From contig JAFOKI010000255.1 in assembly GCA_017419895.1 (NCBI GenBank), positions 1 through 19,842 on the forward strand: a stretch of 19,842 bases of DNA, read 5' to 3'. Position numbers and translations under genes: made by a program. Under the pieces are notes generated by a model. That model did not search any database. It was not told where the DNA came from and saw nothing but the letters and a program-made list of their open reading frames with translations. The DNA comes from Eubacterium sp. (GTDB lineage: Bacteria > Bacillota > Clostridia > Peptostreptococcales > Anaerovoracaceae). Below are positions 1 to 7,145 of the stretch, piece after piece; position 1 is the stretch's first letter, and each line of letters opens with the position of its first letter.

Positions 1-2
1 AT

Positions 3-440
3 GAACATGAACATGAGCACGGTCACCATCATCATGATCACGAACATCATCACCATCATGACCACGATGATGAACATGAACACGATCACGACCATGAGTG
101 CGGCTGCGGCCATGAGCACCACCACCATCACCACCATCATCATGGGCATGGACATCATCATGCCGACGAGGTTTTCGACGAGTTTGGTGTCGAAACTGCG
201 CATAAATACACAAAAGAACAGCTTAACGAAGCTATGCTTGGACTACAGAATTTCGCTGAGTGCGGTCAGGTACTCAGGGCGAAGGGCATCGTGGAGAACG
301 CTGACGGCGGATGGCTCGAGTTCGACTACGTTCCGGGCGAGCCTGAAGTCAGAGACGGAAGCGCAGAGGCTACGGGCATGATCTGTGTTATAGGCGTTGG
401 TCTTGAGCAGGAGAGGATCAAGGAGCTGTTCGGACTTTGA
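3..440 (+). CDS. COG0523 (CobW/P47K-type) GTPase, C-terminal part, His-rich; 5' end outside window
   Basis: Only the last 145 residues are present, in the third forward frame; the gene is cut by the window edge. The first 53 residues contain 32 histidines mixed with Asp/Glu, plus a CGCG dipeptide pair, then comes a typical CobW C-terminal domain (about residues 60-145; it starts near the ETAHKYTKEQLNEAM segment and closes with an IGVGLEQERIKELFGL-like strand and helix). Such His-rich spacers sit between the GTPase and the C-terminal domain in COG0523 metallochaperones, which hydrolyse GTP to deliver zinc or another metal. The GTPase half is not visible, so nucleotide motifs cannot be checked. 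It precedes another COG0523-like gene by 75 bp, which supports a metal-homeostasis role. An open frame exists in frame 1 over the same bases but its Met/Thr/Ile-rich product is a shadow of the CAT/CAC codons. Confidence 0.88.
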   Translation, partial: EHEHEHGHHHHDHEHHHHHDHDDEHEHDHDHECGCGHEHHHHHHHHHGHGHHHADEVFDEFGVETAHKYTKEQLNEAMLGLQNFAECGQVLRAKGIVENADGGWLEFDYVPGEPEVRDGSAEATGMICVIGVGLEQERIKELFGL

Positions 441-515
441 TCCGGAAAGCGCATTCCGGCGTAACAGCCGGGCGGGGATGCCGCGGAGCGGCTTTGTTGG
501 AAAAGGTAAAAACCT

Positions 516-1484
516 ATGAATGAATTAAGAGAAATACCGGTATACCTGTTTACGGGTTTCCTCGGGGCAGGCAAGACCACTTTCATACAGGATACACTCA
601 GAAGTGATGAATTCAATAAGGGCGAACGCACTCTTCTTCTTATCACTGAAGAAGGCGAAGTTGAATATGAACCCGATAAGTTTTTTGAGCCTGAAAGAGT
701 ATATATCGAGACGATCGAGGACGAAGAAGACTTCACGACCTCAAGACTCGCGCTTCTGGCGGCTAAGCACAGCGCTGAGCGCGTAGTGATCGAGTATAAC
801 GGCATGTGGAGTCTGGATACACTGTACCGCAATATGCCGCAGGAATGGCTGGTGTATCAGGAGATGTGTTTCATCGACGCGACTACTTTCAGGATGTACA
901 ACCAGAACATGCGGCAGCAGATGTTCGATAAACTGAAAAGCGGAGATCCGGTCATTTTCAACAGATGCAAACGAACTGATGACCTTGAGGCTGTTCAGAT
1001 GGAGATGCACAAGGAAGTCAGGATCGCGAACAGAAGATCACAGATTCTCTATGAATTTGGGTTCGATGACGTCCAGATGGACGATATTGAAGATCCGCTT
1101 CCGTATGATATGAACGCTCCTGTTATAGATATCGAGCCCGATATGTATGCCGAATGGTACCGCGATATCAATGAGCATCAGGAGAATTATGAAGGAAAAG
1201 AGCTCAGGATAGTCGGACGTGTAGCGACGGGCGGCGGCCTCAAGCGTGATGAGTTTATCTTCGGCAGGCATGTGATGACGTGCTGCGTCCAGGATATACA
1301 GTTCGCGGGGCTGCTTTGCAAATGGACGAACGAAGCTGAGACGATACCGAACGGCGCGTGGGTCAAAATCCGATGCACCGTCAGGAATGAATATACGCCT
1401 GTATATCAGGAAGAAGGCCCGGTACTGCATTGTCAGACAGTTGCGCCTCACAAACCGCTTGATCCTGAAGTCGCGACATTCTGA
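516..1484 (+). CDS. COG0523-like GTPase fused to DUF1980/TIGR03943-like domain
   Basis: A 322-residue protein. The N-terminal half is a CobW-type P-loop GTPase: GFLGAGKTT at residues 14-22 is the Walker A motif. The hallmark CxCC metal motif of COG0523 after switch I is absent; an acidic stretch (residues 66-73) occupies that region, and the usual NKxD base-specificity motif reads NRCKRTDD (149-156). The C-terminal part, about 225-322, resembles the DUF1980/TIGR03943 (YcgQ-type) family: GKELRIVGRV, then a RHVMTCCVQD segment with the Cys pair at 256-257, then AWVKIRCTV. YcgQ-type proteins are usually encoded with a YcgR-type permease and have been linked to zinc-regulated operons; no permease gene is in view. 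The start is ATG with a modest GGAAAAGG about 9 bases upstream. It lies 75 bp after another COG0523 gene and 23 bp before the MetA-aspartokinase gene, so the three probably form one transcript. Substrate metal is unknown. Confidence 0.82.
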   Translation: MNELREIPVYLFTGFLGAGKTTFIQDTLRSDEFNKGERTLLLITEEGEVEYEPDKFFEPERVYIETIEDEEDFTTSRLALLAAKHSAERVVIEYNGMWSLDTLYRNMPQEWLVYQEMCFIDATTFRMYNQNMRQQMFDKLKSGDPVIFNRCKRTDDLEAVQMEMHKEVRIANRRSQILYEFGFDDVQMDDIEDPLPYDMNAPVIDIEPDMYAEWYRDINEHQENYEGKELRIVGRVATGGGLKRDEFIFGRHVMTCCVQDIQFAGLLCKWTNEAETIPNGAWVKIRCTVRNEYTPVYQEEGPVLHCQTVAPHKPLDPEVATF

Positions 1485-1507
1485 CGCGTACAAAGGGGAG
1501 GGAATAT

Positions 1508-3775
1508 ATGCCGATAAAAGTGCCGAACGATCTTCCGGCAGTAGATACTCTGACAAAGGAGAATGTATTCGTTATGACGGATACCCGCGCGATGACGCAG
1601 GATATCCGTCCGCTTAAGATACTCATTCTCAATCTCATGCCAACCAAGATCGCGACAGAGACACAACTTACGCGATGCCTGAGCAATTCGCCGCTCCAGG
1701 TCGAACTTGAGCTTATGCAGACTTCAACACATAAGGCTCATTTCACGTCTGAAGAGCATATGATCGCTTTTTACAAGACTTTCGACCAGATAAAGGATAA
1801 TAACTACGACGGCATGATCGTGACCGGCGCGCCTATTGAACTCATGGAGTTCGAGGAAGTTGACTATTGGGAAGAGCTTTGTGAGATATTCGACTGGGCC
1901 AAGGTCCATGTCCACTGCCTGTTCTGCCTCTGCTGGGGTGCGCAGGCAGCCATGTACCATTATTACGGCATACCAAAAATAATACTTCCACAGAAGCTCT
2001 CCGGCGTGTACAAACACAGACTTGAGTACAAGACCGGAATGCTTTTCCGCGGATTCGACGATGAATTCTATGTTCCGCATTCTAGGCAGGCGGACACGAG
2101 ACGTGAGGATATAGAGGCTGTAGGATGTCTCAAAATACTTGCCAGCTCAGAGGAAGCGGGAGTCTTTGCCGTGAAATCCGACAATGACCGCGAGTTCTAC
2201 ATCCTTGGACATTCCGAGTATGACGCTGACACGCTGCTGAACGAATACATCCGCGACAAGAATGCCGGACTCGATATACAGCCGCCGATCAACTATTTCC
2301 CCAATGATGACGATACGAAGGAGCCGATAGTCAGGTGGCGTTCGTCGGGAAATCTTCTTTATACAAACTGGCTGAACTATTTCGTTTACCAGTCGACTCC
2401 TTACGATATCAGGATGATCAGCGAGGAGGATCTTGCGCCTGTAGCGCCGGCAAAGACCGAGCTCACTGTCTCGAAATTCGGCGGTAACTGCATCGCTAAC
2501 AGCGAAAGATTCAGGATGACGCTCGATGTCATCAAGTCTGACCCCGCGAGAAAATATATAGTTGTTTCCGCGATCGGACGTGACGGCGCGTTTTCACATG
2601 TCACGGACCTGCTGTATGGCAGCACCGGCTCTCAGAAGAAATTCGTTGACAGCATGGGGATCGTCGAAAAGCGAATGACCAAAATCGCTTCGGATCTTGG
2701 CATAGTCTGTGACATACACGGTGAGATCGAGCAGATAATCAAGGATTACCGCTCAGGTGTTTACGGCGGCAATTATGTAGTGAGCAGGGGAGAATACCTT
2801 GCCGCAAGGCTGATGGCTGCGGCAACCGGTTACGATTTTGTCGACGCAAGGAACATCATAATCTTCGGGTACGACGGAAAGATCGATTGGGACAAGACGC
2901 GCGAGCGTGTGACTGCCGAGCTTGCAAAGCACGACCGTGCCGTAATCCCTGGCTTCTACGGCGCGTTTGAGAATGGTGTAGTGACCGTGTTCCCGCGCGG
3001 AGGCTCGGATATTACAGGCGCGATCGTTGCGGAAGCCGTGCGCGCGGATCTTTATGAGAACTGGACAGACGTGCCCGGAGTCCTGATGGCGGATCCGCGC
3101 ATAGTCGAAGGCGCCCTCACGGTTCCGATTATCACTTACTCGGAACTGAGAGAAATGGCAAGGATGGGCGCGGAGGTCCTTCACGAGGATACCGTGCTTC
3201 CTGTAAAAAGGCTCGGTATACCAATCAATATCAGATATCTCGATGAACCGGATGACCCCGGAACCCTTATTGTGCAGAGCGCTGGGCACTACAAAAATGT
3301 GCTCGAGATTTCCGGAATATCAGGAAGATCCGGTTACGCCGACATCACTGTCGACAAAGCTGGGATAAACCGCGACATGAGATTCAGGAGCGGGCTTACG
3401 GATCTTCTTGTGGAAAACCACATTTCTATACATGGTGAACTGACCGGTTCAGATGCTATCGACATCGTTGTCACGGAGGACCAGATAGCGCAGCGCGAAG
3501 TCAAGATCAAGAATGACATTGAGGCGCTTACTGATGGTGCAACGGTCAGGATCATGACGGGACTCGCGCTGATCGCAATCGTGGGACGTGATCTTGCGAG
3601 CTCGGGACAGGTGATCGTAAAAGTATTCGAAGCAATGTCGCGTGAGCGTATAAATGTCGTTTTCATCGACCATTCGCCGAAGAGCATCAGTATGACGATA
3701 GGAGTCGCGGAAGCAGACCGTGAGCGGGCAATACGCGCCATATACAGCGAATTCACGAGACTGAGCCGTGTATAA
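1508..3775 (+). CDS. metA-lysC: Fused homoserine O-acyltransferase (MetA, predicted acetyl-specific) and aspartokinase
   Basis: One uninterrupted 755-residue frame. Residues 1-302 are a complete MetA: LNLMPTKIATETQ (41-53), catalytic Cys142 in CWGAQA, and His235/Glu237 in GHSEYD, matching known MetA numbering. Position 111 is Glu in TGAPIE; in MetA enzymes Glu111 goes with acetyl-CoA and Gly111 with succinyl-CoA, so homoserine O-acetyltransferase activity is predicted. After a short linker (303-317) comes a full aspartokinase: KFGGN (323-327), a nucleotide/aspartate segment with FPRGGSDITG (495-504) and WTDVPGVLMADPRIV (519-533), then two ACT domains (about 600-755) that would bind an amino-acid effector. 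The usual Ser/Thr after KFGG is Asn here (KFGGNCIA). The enzymes catalyse non-adjacent steps: entry into the aspartate family and entry into methionine synthesis, both cytoplasmic. The start has GGGGAGGG 6 bases upstream. No SAM riboswitch or T-box precedes it, since only 23 bp separate it from the GTPase gene. Confidence 0.95.
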   Translation: MPIKVPNDLPAVDTLTKENVFVMTDTRAMTQDIRPLKILILNLMPTKIATETQLTRCLSNSPLQVELELMQTSTHKAHFTSEEHMIAFYKTFDQIKDNNYDGMIVTGAPIELMEFEEVDYWEELCEIFDWAKVHVHCLFCLCWGAQAAMYHYYGIPKIILPQKLSGVYKHRLEYKTGMLFRGFDDEFYVPHSRQADTRREDIEAVGCLKILASSEEAGVFAVKSDNDREFYILGHSEYDADTLLNEYIRDKNAGLDIQPPINYFPNDDDTKEPIVRWRSSGNLLYTNWLNYFVYQSTPYDIRMISEEDLAPVAPAKTELTVSKFGGNCIANSERFRMTLDVIKSDPARKYIVVSAIGRDGAFSHVTDLLYGSTGSQKKFVDSMGIVEKRMTKIASDLGIVCDIHGEIEQIIKDYRSGVYGGNYVVSRGEYLAARLMAAATGYDFVDARNIIIFGYDGKIDWDKTRERVTAELAKHDRAVIPGFYGAFENGVVTVFPRGGSDITGAIVAEAVRADLYENWTDVPGVLMADPRIVEGALTVPIITYSELREMARMGAEVLHEDTVLPVKRLGIPINIRYLDEPDDPGTLIVQSAGHYKNVLEISGISGRSGYADITVDKAGINRDMRFRSGLTDLLVENHISIHGELTGSDAIDIVVTEDQIAQREVKIKNDIEALTDGATVRIMTGLALIAIVGRDLASSGQVIVKVFEAMSRERINVVFIDHSPKSISMTIGVAEADRERAIRAIYSEFTRLSRV

Positions 3776-3790
3776 TAATCAAAAACAAAA

Positions 3791-3820
3791 CCCCTCGCAA
3801 GCAGCGAGGGGTCGTTTTTT
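3791..3820. terminator. Bidirectional intrinsic terminator between metA-lysC and trpB2
   Basis: A perfect 8-bp stem, CCCCTCGC and GCGAGGGG around an AAGCA loop, is followed by TCGTTTTTT on the plus strand. Reading the minus strand, the stem is followed by TTTTGTTTTT, so it can serve both convergent genes. It begins 16 bases after the metA-lysC stop. Confidence 0.92.
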
Positions 3821-3842
3821 ATTGTATTGAATTGGTCGGTAA

Positions 3843-5234
3843 TCAGATTTCGTTGCCCGGGAACTGCGGTACACCGGCAAGTCCTGCCGCGATCTCTTCA
3901 TCGGTCGGGATATAGTCTGTCATTTTGCCATCGTTAAACTGCTCATAAGCCTTAAGGTCAAAGTATCCAGTTCCGGTGAGTCCGAATACGATCGTCTTTT
4001 CTTCGCCTGTCTCTTTGCACTTGAGTGCTTCGTCGAGCGCGCACTTGATAGCGTGGCTGCTCTCGGGAGCAGGTAGGATACCTTCGCAGCGCGCGAACAT
4101 CTCCGCGGCTTCGAATACTTCCGTCTGTTCGTAGGATACGGCATCTATGTATCCCTGATCGTACAGCTCGGATACGATACTGCTCATTCCGTGGAATCTC
4201 AAGCCGCCTGCGTGGTTTGCGGATGGAATGAATCCGCTTCCGAGTGTGTACATTTTGGCCAGCGGGCAGACCATTCCGGTGTCGCAGAAGTCATATACAT
4301 ATTTACCACGGGTGAGGCTCGGGCAGGATGCGGGTTCTACCGCGATGATCTTATAATCTTTTTCGCCTCTCAGCATCTCTCCCGCAAACGGAGCGATGAG
4401 TCCGCCGAGATTTGAACCGCCGCCGGCGCAGCCGATGATGATGTCCGGGGTTATACCGTACTTGTCGAGTGCGGCCTTTGTTTCAAGCCCGATCACGCTC
4501 TGGTGCAGAAGTACCTGGGCGAGCACGCTTCCGAGTACGTATCTGTAACCTTCCGTGGAAGTCGCCACTTCTACCGCTTCAGAGATCGCGCATCCAAGAC
4601 TTCCAGTAGTACCAGGGAATTTCTCGTTGATGGCGCGGCCGATGTTGGTCTCAAGCGACGGAGACGGTGTGACGGAAGCACCGTATGTCCTCATTACTTC
4701 ACGTCTGAACGGTTTCTGTTCGTATGAGACTTTTACCATGAATACCTTGAGGTCAAGTCCGAAATACGCGCATGCCATCGAAAGCGCCGTACCCCACTGA
4801 CCTGCTCCGGTCTCTGTAGTAACACCCTTAAGTCCCTGTTTCTTTGCGTAATACGCCTGGGCGATCGCGGAATTCAGCTTGTGGCTTCCGCTGGTGTTGT
4901 TGCCTTCAAACTTGTAATAGATCTTGGCCGGTGTATCAAGCTTTTCTTCCAGACAGTACGCTCTTACGAGAGGTGATGGTCTGTACATGCGGTAGAAATC
5001 CCTGATTTCCTGCGGGATCTCGATGAACGGTGTGGTGTCGTCGAGCTCCTGCTCAACGAGTTCTTTGCAGAATACGCCTTCCAGTTCTTCAGCTGTCATG
5101 GGCTGAAGCGTGCCGGGGTTAAGGAGCGGCGCCGGTTTCTTTGTCATATCGGCGCGCACATTGTACCAATTCTTCGGCATCTCGTCTTCTGTCAGATAGA
5201 TTTTGTACGGGATAGTCGTTACGTCTTTTGCCAT
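3843..5234 (-). CDS. trpB: Tryptophan synthase beta chain, TrpB2 type
   Basis: A 463-residue PLP enzyme of the TrpB2 (COG1350) branch, which condenses indole with serine to make tryptophan. Seen in the sequence: RPSPLVRA (85-92), the PLP lysine in SGSHKLN (Lys119), ETGAGQWG (141-148, QWG rather than QHG being the TrpB2 form), and the phosphate-binding GCAGGGSN (268-275). The longer open frame runs 35 codons further upstream, but the ATG at 5234 has AAAGGAGG eight bases ahead and gives the family's usual MAKDVTTIPYKI-type N-terminus. No trpA or other trp gene is adjacent, so it may act on free indole, including imported or recycled indole; this is inference. The gene sits behind a Trp-specific T-box, so it should be made when charged tRNA-Trp is scarce. 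It converges on metA-lysC with a shared terminator. Confidence 0.95.
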   Translation of the reverse strand: MAKDVTTIPYKIYLTEDEMPKNWYNVRADMTKKPAPLLNPGTLQPMTAEELEGVFCKELVEQELDDTTPFIEIPQEIRDFYRMYRPSPLVRAYCLEEKLDTPAKIYYKFEGNNTSGSHKLNSAIAQAYYAKKQGLKGVTTETGAGQWGTALSMACAYFGLDLKVFMVKVSYEQKPFRREVMRTYGASVTPSPSLETNIGRAINEKFPGTTGSLGCAISEAVEVATSTEGYRYVLGSVLAQVLLHQSVIGLETKAALDKYGITPDIIIGCAGGGSNLGGLIAPFAGEMLRGEKDYKIIAVEPASCPSLTRGKYVYDFCDTGMVCPLAKMYTLGSGFIPSANHAGGLRFHGMSSIVSELYDQGYIDAVSYEQTEVFEAAEMFARCEGILPAPESSHAIKCALDEALKCKETGEEKTIVFGLTGTGYFDLKAYEQFNDGKMTDYIPTDEEIAAGLAGVPQFPGNEI

Positions 5235-5275
5235 TTTGTTTTCCTCCTTTTGAACAAAGCATCGGGCCGATATGC

Positions 5276-5316
5276 AAAAAGCTCTCGTCCCAGTAATGAT
5301 TTGCTGGGACAAGAGC
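5276..5316 (-). terminator. Attenuator terminator of the Trp T-box leader
   Basis: On the minus strand GCTCTTGTCCCAG and CTGGGACGAGAGC form a 13-bp stem with one mismatch, followed directly by TTTTT. It lies between the T-box sequence and the trpB2 ribosome-binding site, where the regulated terminator of a transcriptional T-box belongs. Confidence 0.9.
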
Positions 5317-5568
5317 GTCAATCTCTCTTGCGGTGCCACCCGGCTTGGCGCATTTCGCGCCCTCTCTGCTGCGTACCAACATACGCATCCTTTTTTAACG
5401 AAGCAGGTCTCCGTCTTCCCTACACGGACCTTCAGGTCTTTCGGGTCGCCCTCAGAAGTCCATTCACACGGGCCTTTTCGTACCGTATTTCCAGCACCGA
5501 CGGCTCTCTCTTACGCAAGTTTCCCGAGCTACTTACTCTTCCTCAATGGTTTAGAATATTCAATTGTT
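5281..5568 (-). promoter_or_regulatory. T-box riboswitch leader, tRNA-Trp (UGG specifier)
   Basis: The minus-strand leader carries the conserved T-box sequence GGGTGGCACCGC (around 5331-5342), whose GGCA-type bulge pairs with the free tRNA acceptor end. Further upstream are Stem I hallmarks: GAGGAAGAGTAAGT (about 5531-5544), AGAGAGCCG, and GTGAATGGACTTCTGAG. In the GAA-NNN-A context of the specifier loop the triplet is TGG at 5460-5462, the Trp codon. When uncharged tRNA-Trp binds, the antiterminator forms and trpB2 is transcribed. Motif identities are seen directly; folding was judged by eye. Confidence 0.95.
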
Positions 5569-5574
5569 GTTGAC

Positions 5575-5603
5575 ATGTTACATCATCCAAACGTGTTTGT
5601 CAA
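5575..5603 (-). promoter_or_regulatory. Sigma-A type promoter of the T-box/trpB2 transcript
   Basis: On the minus strand a consensus TTGACA (5598-5603) is followed by a 17-bp spacer and TAACAT (5575-5580). A start site near 5568 places the T-box Stem I close to the 5' end of the RNA, as expected. Confidence 0.8.
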
Positions 5604-5797
5604 TAGAAATTTGTGAGATTTAACAAAAATGATGAGCCTTTTTCATCGCTAAAGACATCGATGCAGCGCGGCGGATGATTTGGAATAATTGTCGATATTT
5701 TTATTACGTGTGATATCATATTGATAGAGAGATTCCGGATCATGAAGAACCGAATGATAATGCAGAAGTGTGTCAAAAGGAGTACTGAGAAGCTTTG

Positions 5798-6337
5798 ATG
5801 AATGCACTTGTAATAAACTGCAGCCCGGTAAGGACCGGAGCGACAGCGGAAATCGTTAGGATCGTTTCGGAGCAGCTGTCTGACAGATATAATACCAAAT
5901 CTGTGTGTATCGACGATTACAGGTTCGGATTCTGCAAGGGCTGCAGAAGCTGTCATACAACGGCTGAATGCGTGCAGCATGATGATGTCGATAAACTGAT
6001 GGGTGAATTTGAGAAGGCGGATATAATCGTTGCGGTTTCACCTTCTTATTGGGCTGATGTTCCCGGGCAGTTCAAGGCATTTATAGACCGGTGCACCCCC
6101 TGGAGCAATACCCACGAACCCCATAAGAAGATTCCGTCCGGGAAAAAGGGCTATGCGATAGTTCTGCGTACAGGACCGGGTATGAAAGAATGTGAAAAGA
6201 TCATAGGTACCATCGAGCACTTTTACGGTCATCTGGAGATCGGTTTTCGCGGAGGACTGGGGCTTTGTTCTGTCGAATACAAAGAAGCAGTAGCGGGAAG
6301 AAAAGATGAAATAGAAGCGTTTTGCAGAGCGATATAG
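5798..6337 (+). CDS. Flavodoxin-fold NAD(P)H-dependent oxidoreductase, Cys-rich (iron-sulfur flavoprotein-like)
   Basis: About 179 residues. The N-terminus, LVINCSPVRTGATAEI, is the FMN phosphate-binding loop of the NADPH-dependent FMN reductase/flavodoxin-like fold. A cysteine cluster CKGCRSCHTTAEC (46-58) followed by DD and then SPSYWADVPGQFKAFIDR (81-98) is typical of the iron-sulfur-flavoprotein-related reductases of anaerobes; whether a cluster is bound here is not certain. The likely role is electron transfer to an unknown acceptor in the cytoplasm. AAAGGAG lies at 5776-5782, 15 bases from the ATG chosen here and 12 from an in-frame TTG at 5795, so initiation three bases upstream is possible. 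A weak promoter may be TTGTCG (5689-5694), 16 bp, TGATAT. The next gene begins 6 bp after the stop, so the two are probably cotranscribed. Confidence 0.85.
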   Translation: MNALVINCSPVRTGATAEIVRIVSEQLSDRYNTKSVCIDDYRFGFCKGCRSCHTTAECVQHDDVDKLMGEFEKADIIVAVSPSYWADVPGQFKAFIDRCTPWSNTHEPHKKIPSGKKGYAIVLRTGPGMKECEKIIGTIEHFYGHLEIGFRGGLGLCSVEYKEAVAGRKDEIEAFCRAI

Positions 6338-6343
6338 ATAGAA

Positions 6344-7135
6344 ATGGATACAAAAACCGTATACATAACTAAAAAACTCACTGAAACCGGTGATTATATA
6401 CTTGAGACCGATGCGTCGTTTGAGAACACCGATCTCGATGTTATTGATGTCGTTATCACAGGGGAGAGCAATTCCCCGGACTTAAGGCGGTTCAGAGTCT
6501 ACTATCAGACTGCACCAAACTATGGAAGGTACAGCGAGTACATGAAGCGTCACGGCTGCGCCTGCTGCTCTTTGACTACGGCGCTCACGGGATATTCAGA
6601 CAAGTATAGGGAGCTCAAGCCGGAGCAGACTGTCGATATTGTCGAGGCCGGTCATTTTGCAAAAGCCTCTTACATGCTGAATTACAAAAAACCGATGATG
6701 CTGCAGATGCCGGTCTCGCTTTACGGGATATCCAGGATCCTTGCGCTTGAGGGGATCCGCAACCGCTATGTGGGGGACTTTTCCGACAAAGCCGCGTCCG
6801 CGGATATACGCACGCACCTTCTTTCAGGCATGCCGGTCATTGTTGAAACCAGCCGCATGAGAAGAGAAAACGGCATAGTTGTGGATAAAAACGATAAGAA
6901 ATATGCCGGCTCCTATCACACTCAGATTCTGCTTGGAATGACTGAAGCGGGGAAAGTCATATTCACGGATTCCGCGAACAGAGTATGGTCGGGGACAAGA
7001 CAAAGACTGAAAATGTCGGAACTTGACGATATCATCAAATACATGTTCCCACAAAAAAATACGGATGATGCACATCCGTATTTCTCCCACAGAAGCAACA
7101 CCGGTGGATACATTCTGATTGATGAAGCCCTTTGA
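6344..7135 (+). CDS. Peptidase C39-like (papain-fold) protein, cytoplasmic
   Basis: A 263-residue protein. The central part resembles the C39-like cysteine-peptidase fold: HGCACCSLTTALTGYSD (70-86) supplies a candidate nucleophile among Cys72, Cys74 and Cys75 at the start of a helix, SYHTQILLGMTEAGKVIFTD (190-209) supplies His192 and Asp209. The family normally has QxxCG/GCxP(T/S)S at the nucleophile, so this version is divergent. There is no signal peptide or membrane segment, which is unlike most secreted C39-like proteins. The N-terminal 55 residues form a predicted beta-rich extension of unknown role. It follows a flavoprotein gene by 6 bp and lacks a clear ribosome-binding site (only AGATAGAA upstream), suggesting translational coupling. 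It could be a protease, transglutaminase-like enzyme or an inactive homologue; substrate unknown. Its 3' end faces the pectate lyase gene with a 10-bp gap and no terminator between. Confidence 0.65.
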   Translation: MDTKTVYITKKLTETGDYILETDASFENTDLDVIDVVITGESNSPDLRRFRVYYQTAPNYGRYSEYMKRHGCACCSLTTALTGYSDKYRELKPEQTVDIVEAGHFAKASYMLNYKKPMMLQMPVSLYGISRILALEGIRNRYVGDFSDKAASADIRTHLLSGMPVIVETSRMRRENGIVVDKNDKKYAGSYHTQILLGMTEAGKVIFTDSANRVWSGTRQRLKMSELDDIIKYMFPQKNTDDAHPYFSHRSNTGGYILIDEAL

Positions 7136-7145
7136 TCGAGTCAGG

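Noticed and set aside
1..381. Open frame rich in Met, Thr and Ile at the left edge
   Set aside because: It is the +1 shadow of a CAT/CAC-rich stretch; the frame starting at base 3 encodes a clear CobW C-terminal domain.
441..460. CCGGAA/TTCCGG hairpin after the first gene as a terminator
   Set aside because: No run of T follows and the next gene begins 56 bases later; it is only a short hairpin.
1500..3780. metA-lysC fusion as an assembly artefact
   Set aside because: The frame is continuous, both halves keep all main motifs, the linker is of normal composition and there is no internal ribosome-binding site at the junction.
5250..5616. Two overlapping plus-strand frames of 107 and 114 codons
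   Set aside because: They lie across the antisense of the T-box leader and promoter, have no ribosome-binding site and no recognisable product.
5600..5980. 126-codon minus-strand frame upstream of the flavoprotein
   Set aside because: It overlaps the flavoprotein coding region antisense and the trpB2 promoter, with no ribosome-binding site or family resemblance.
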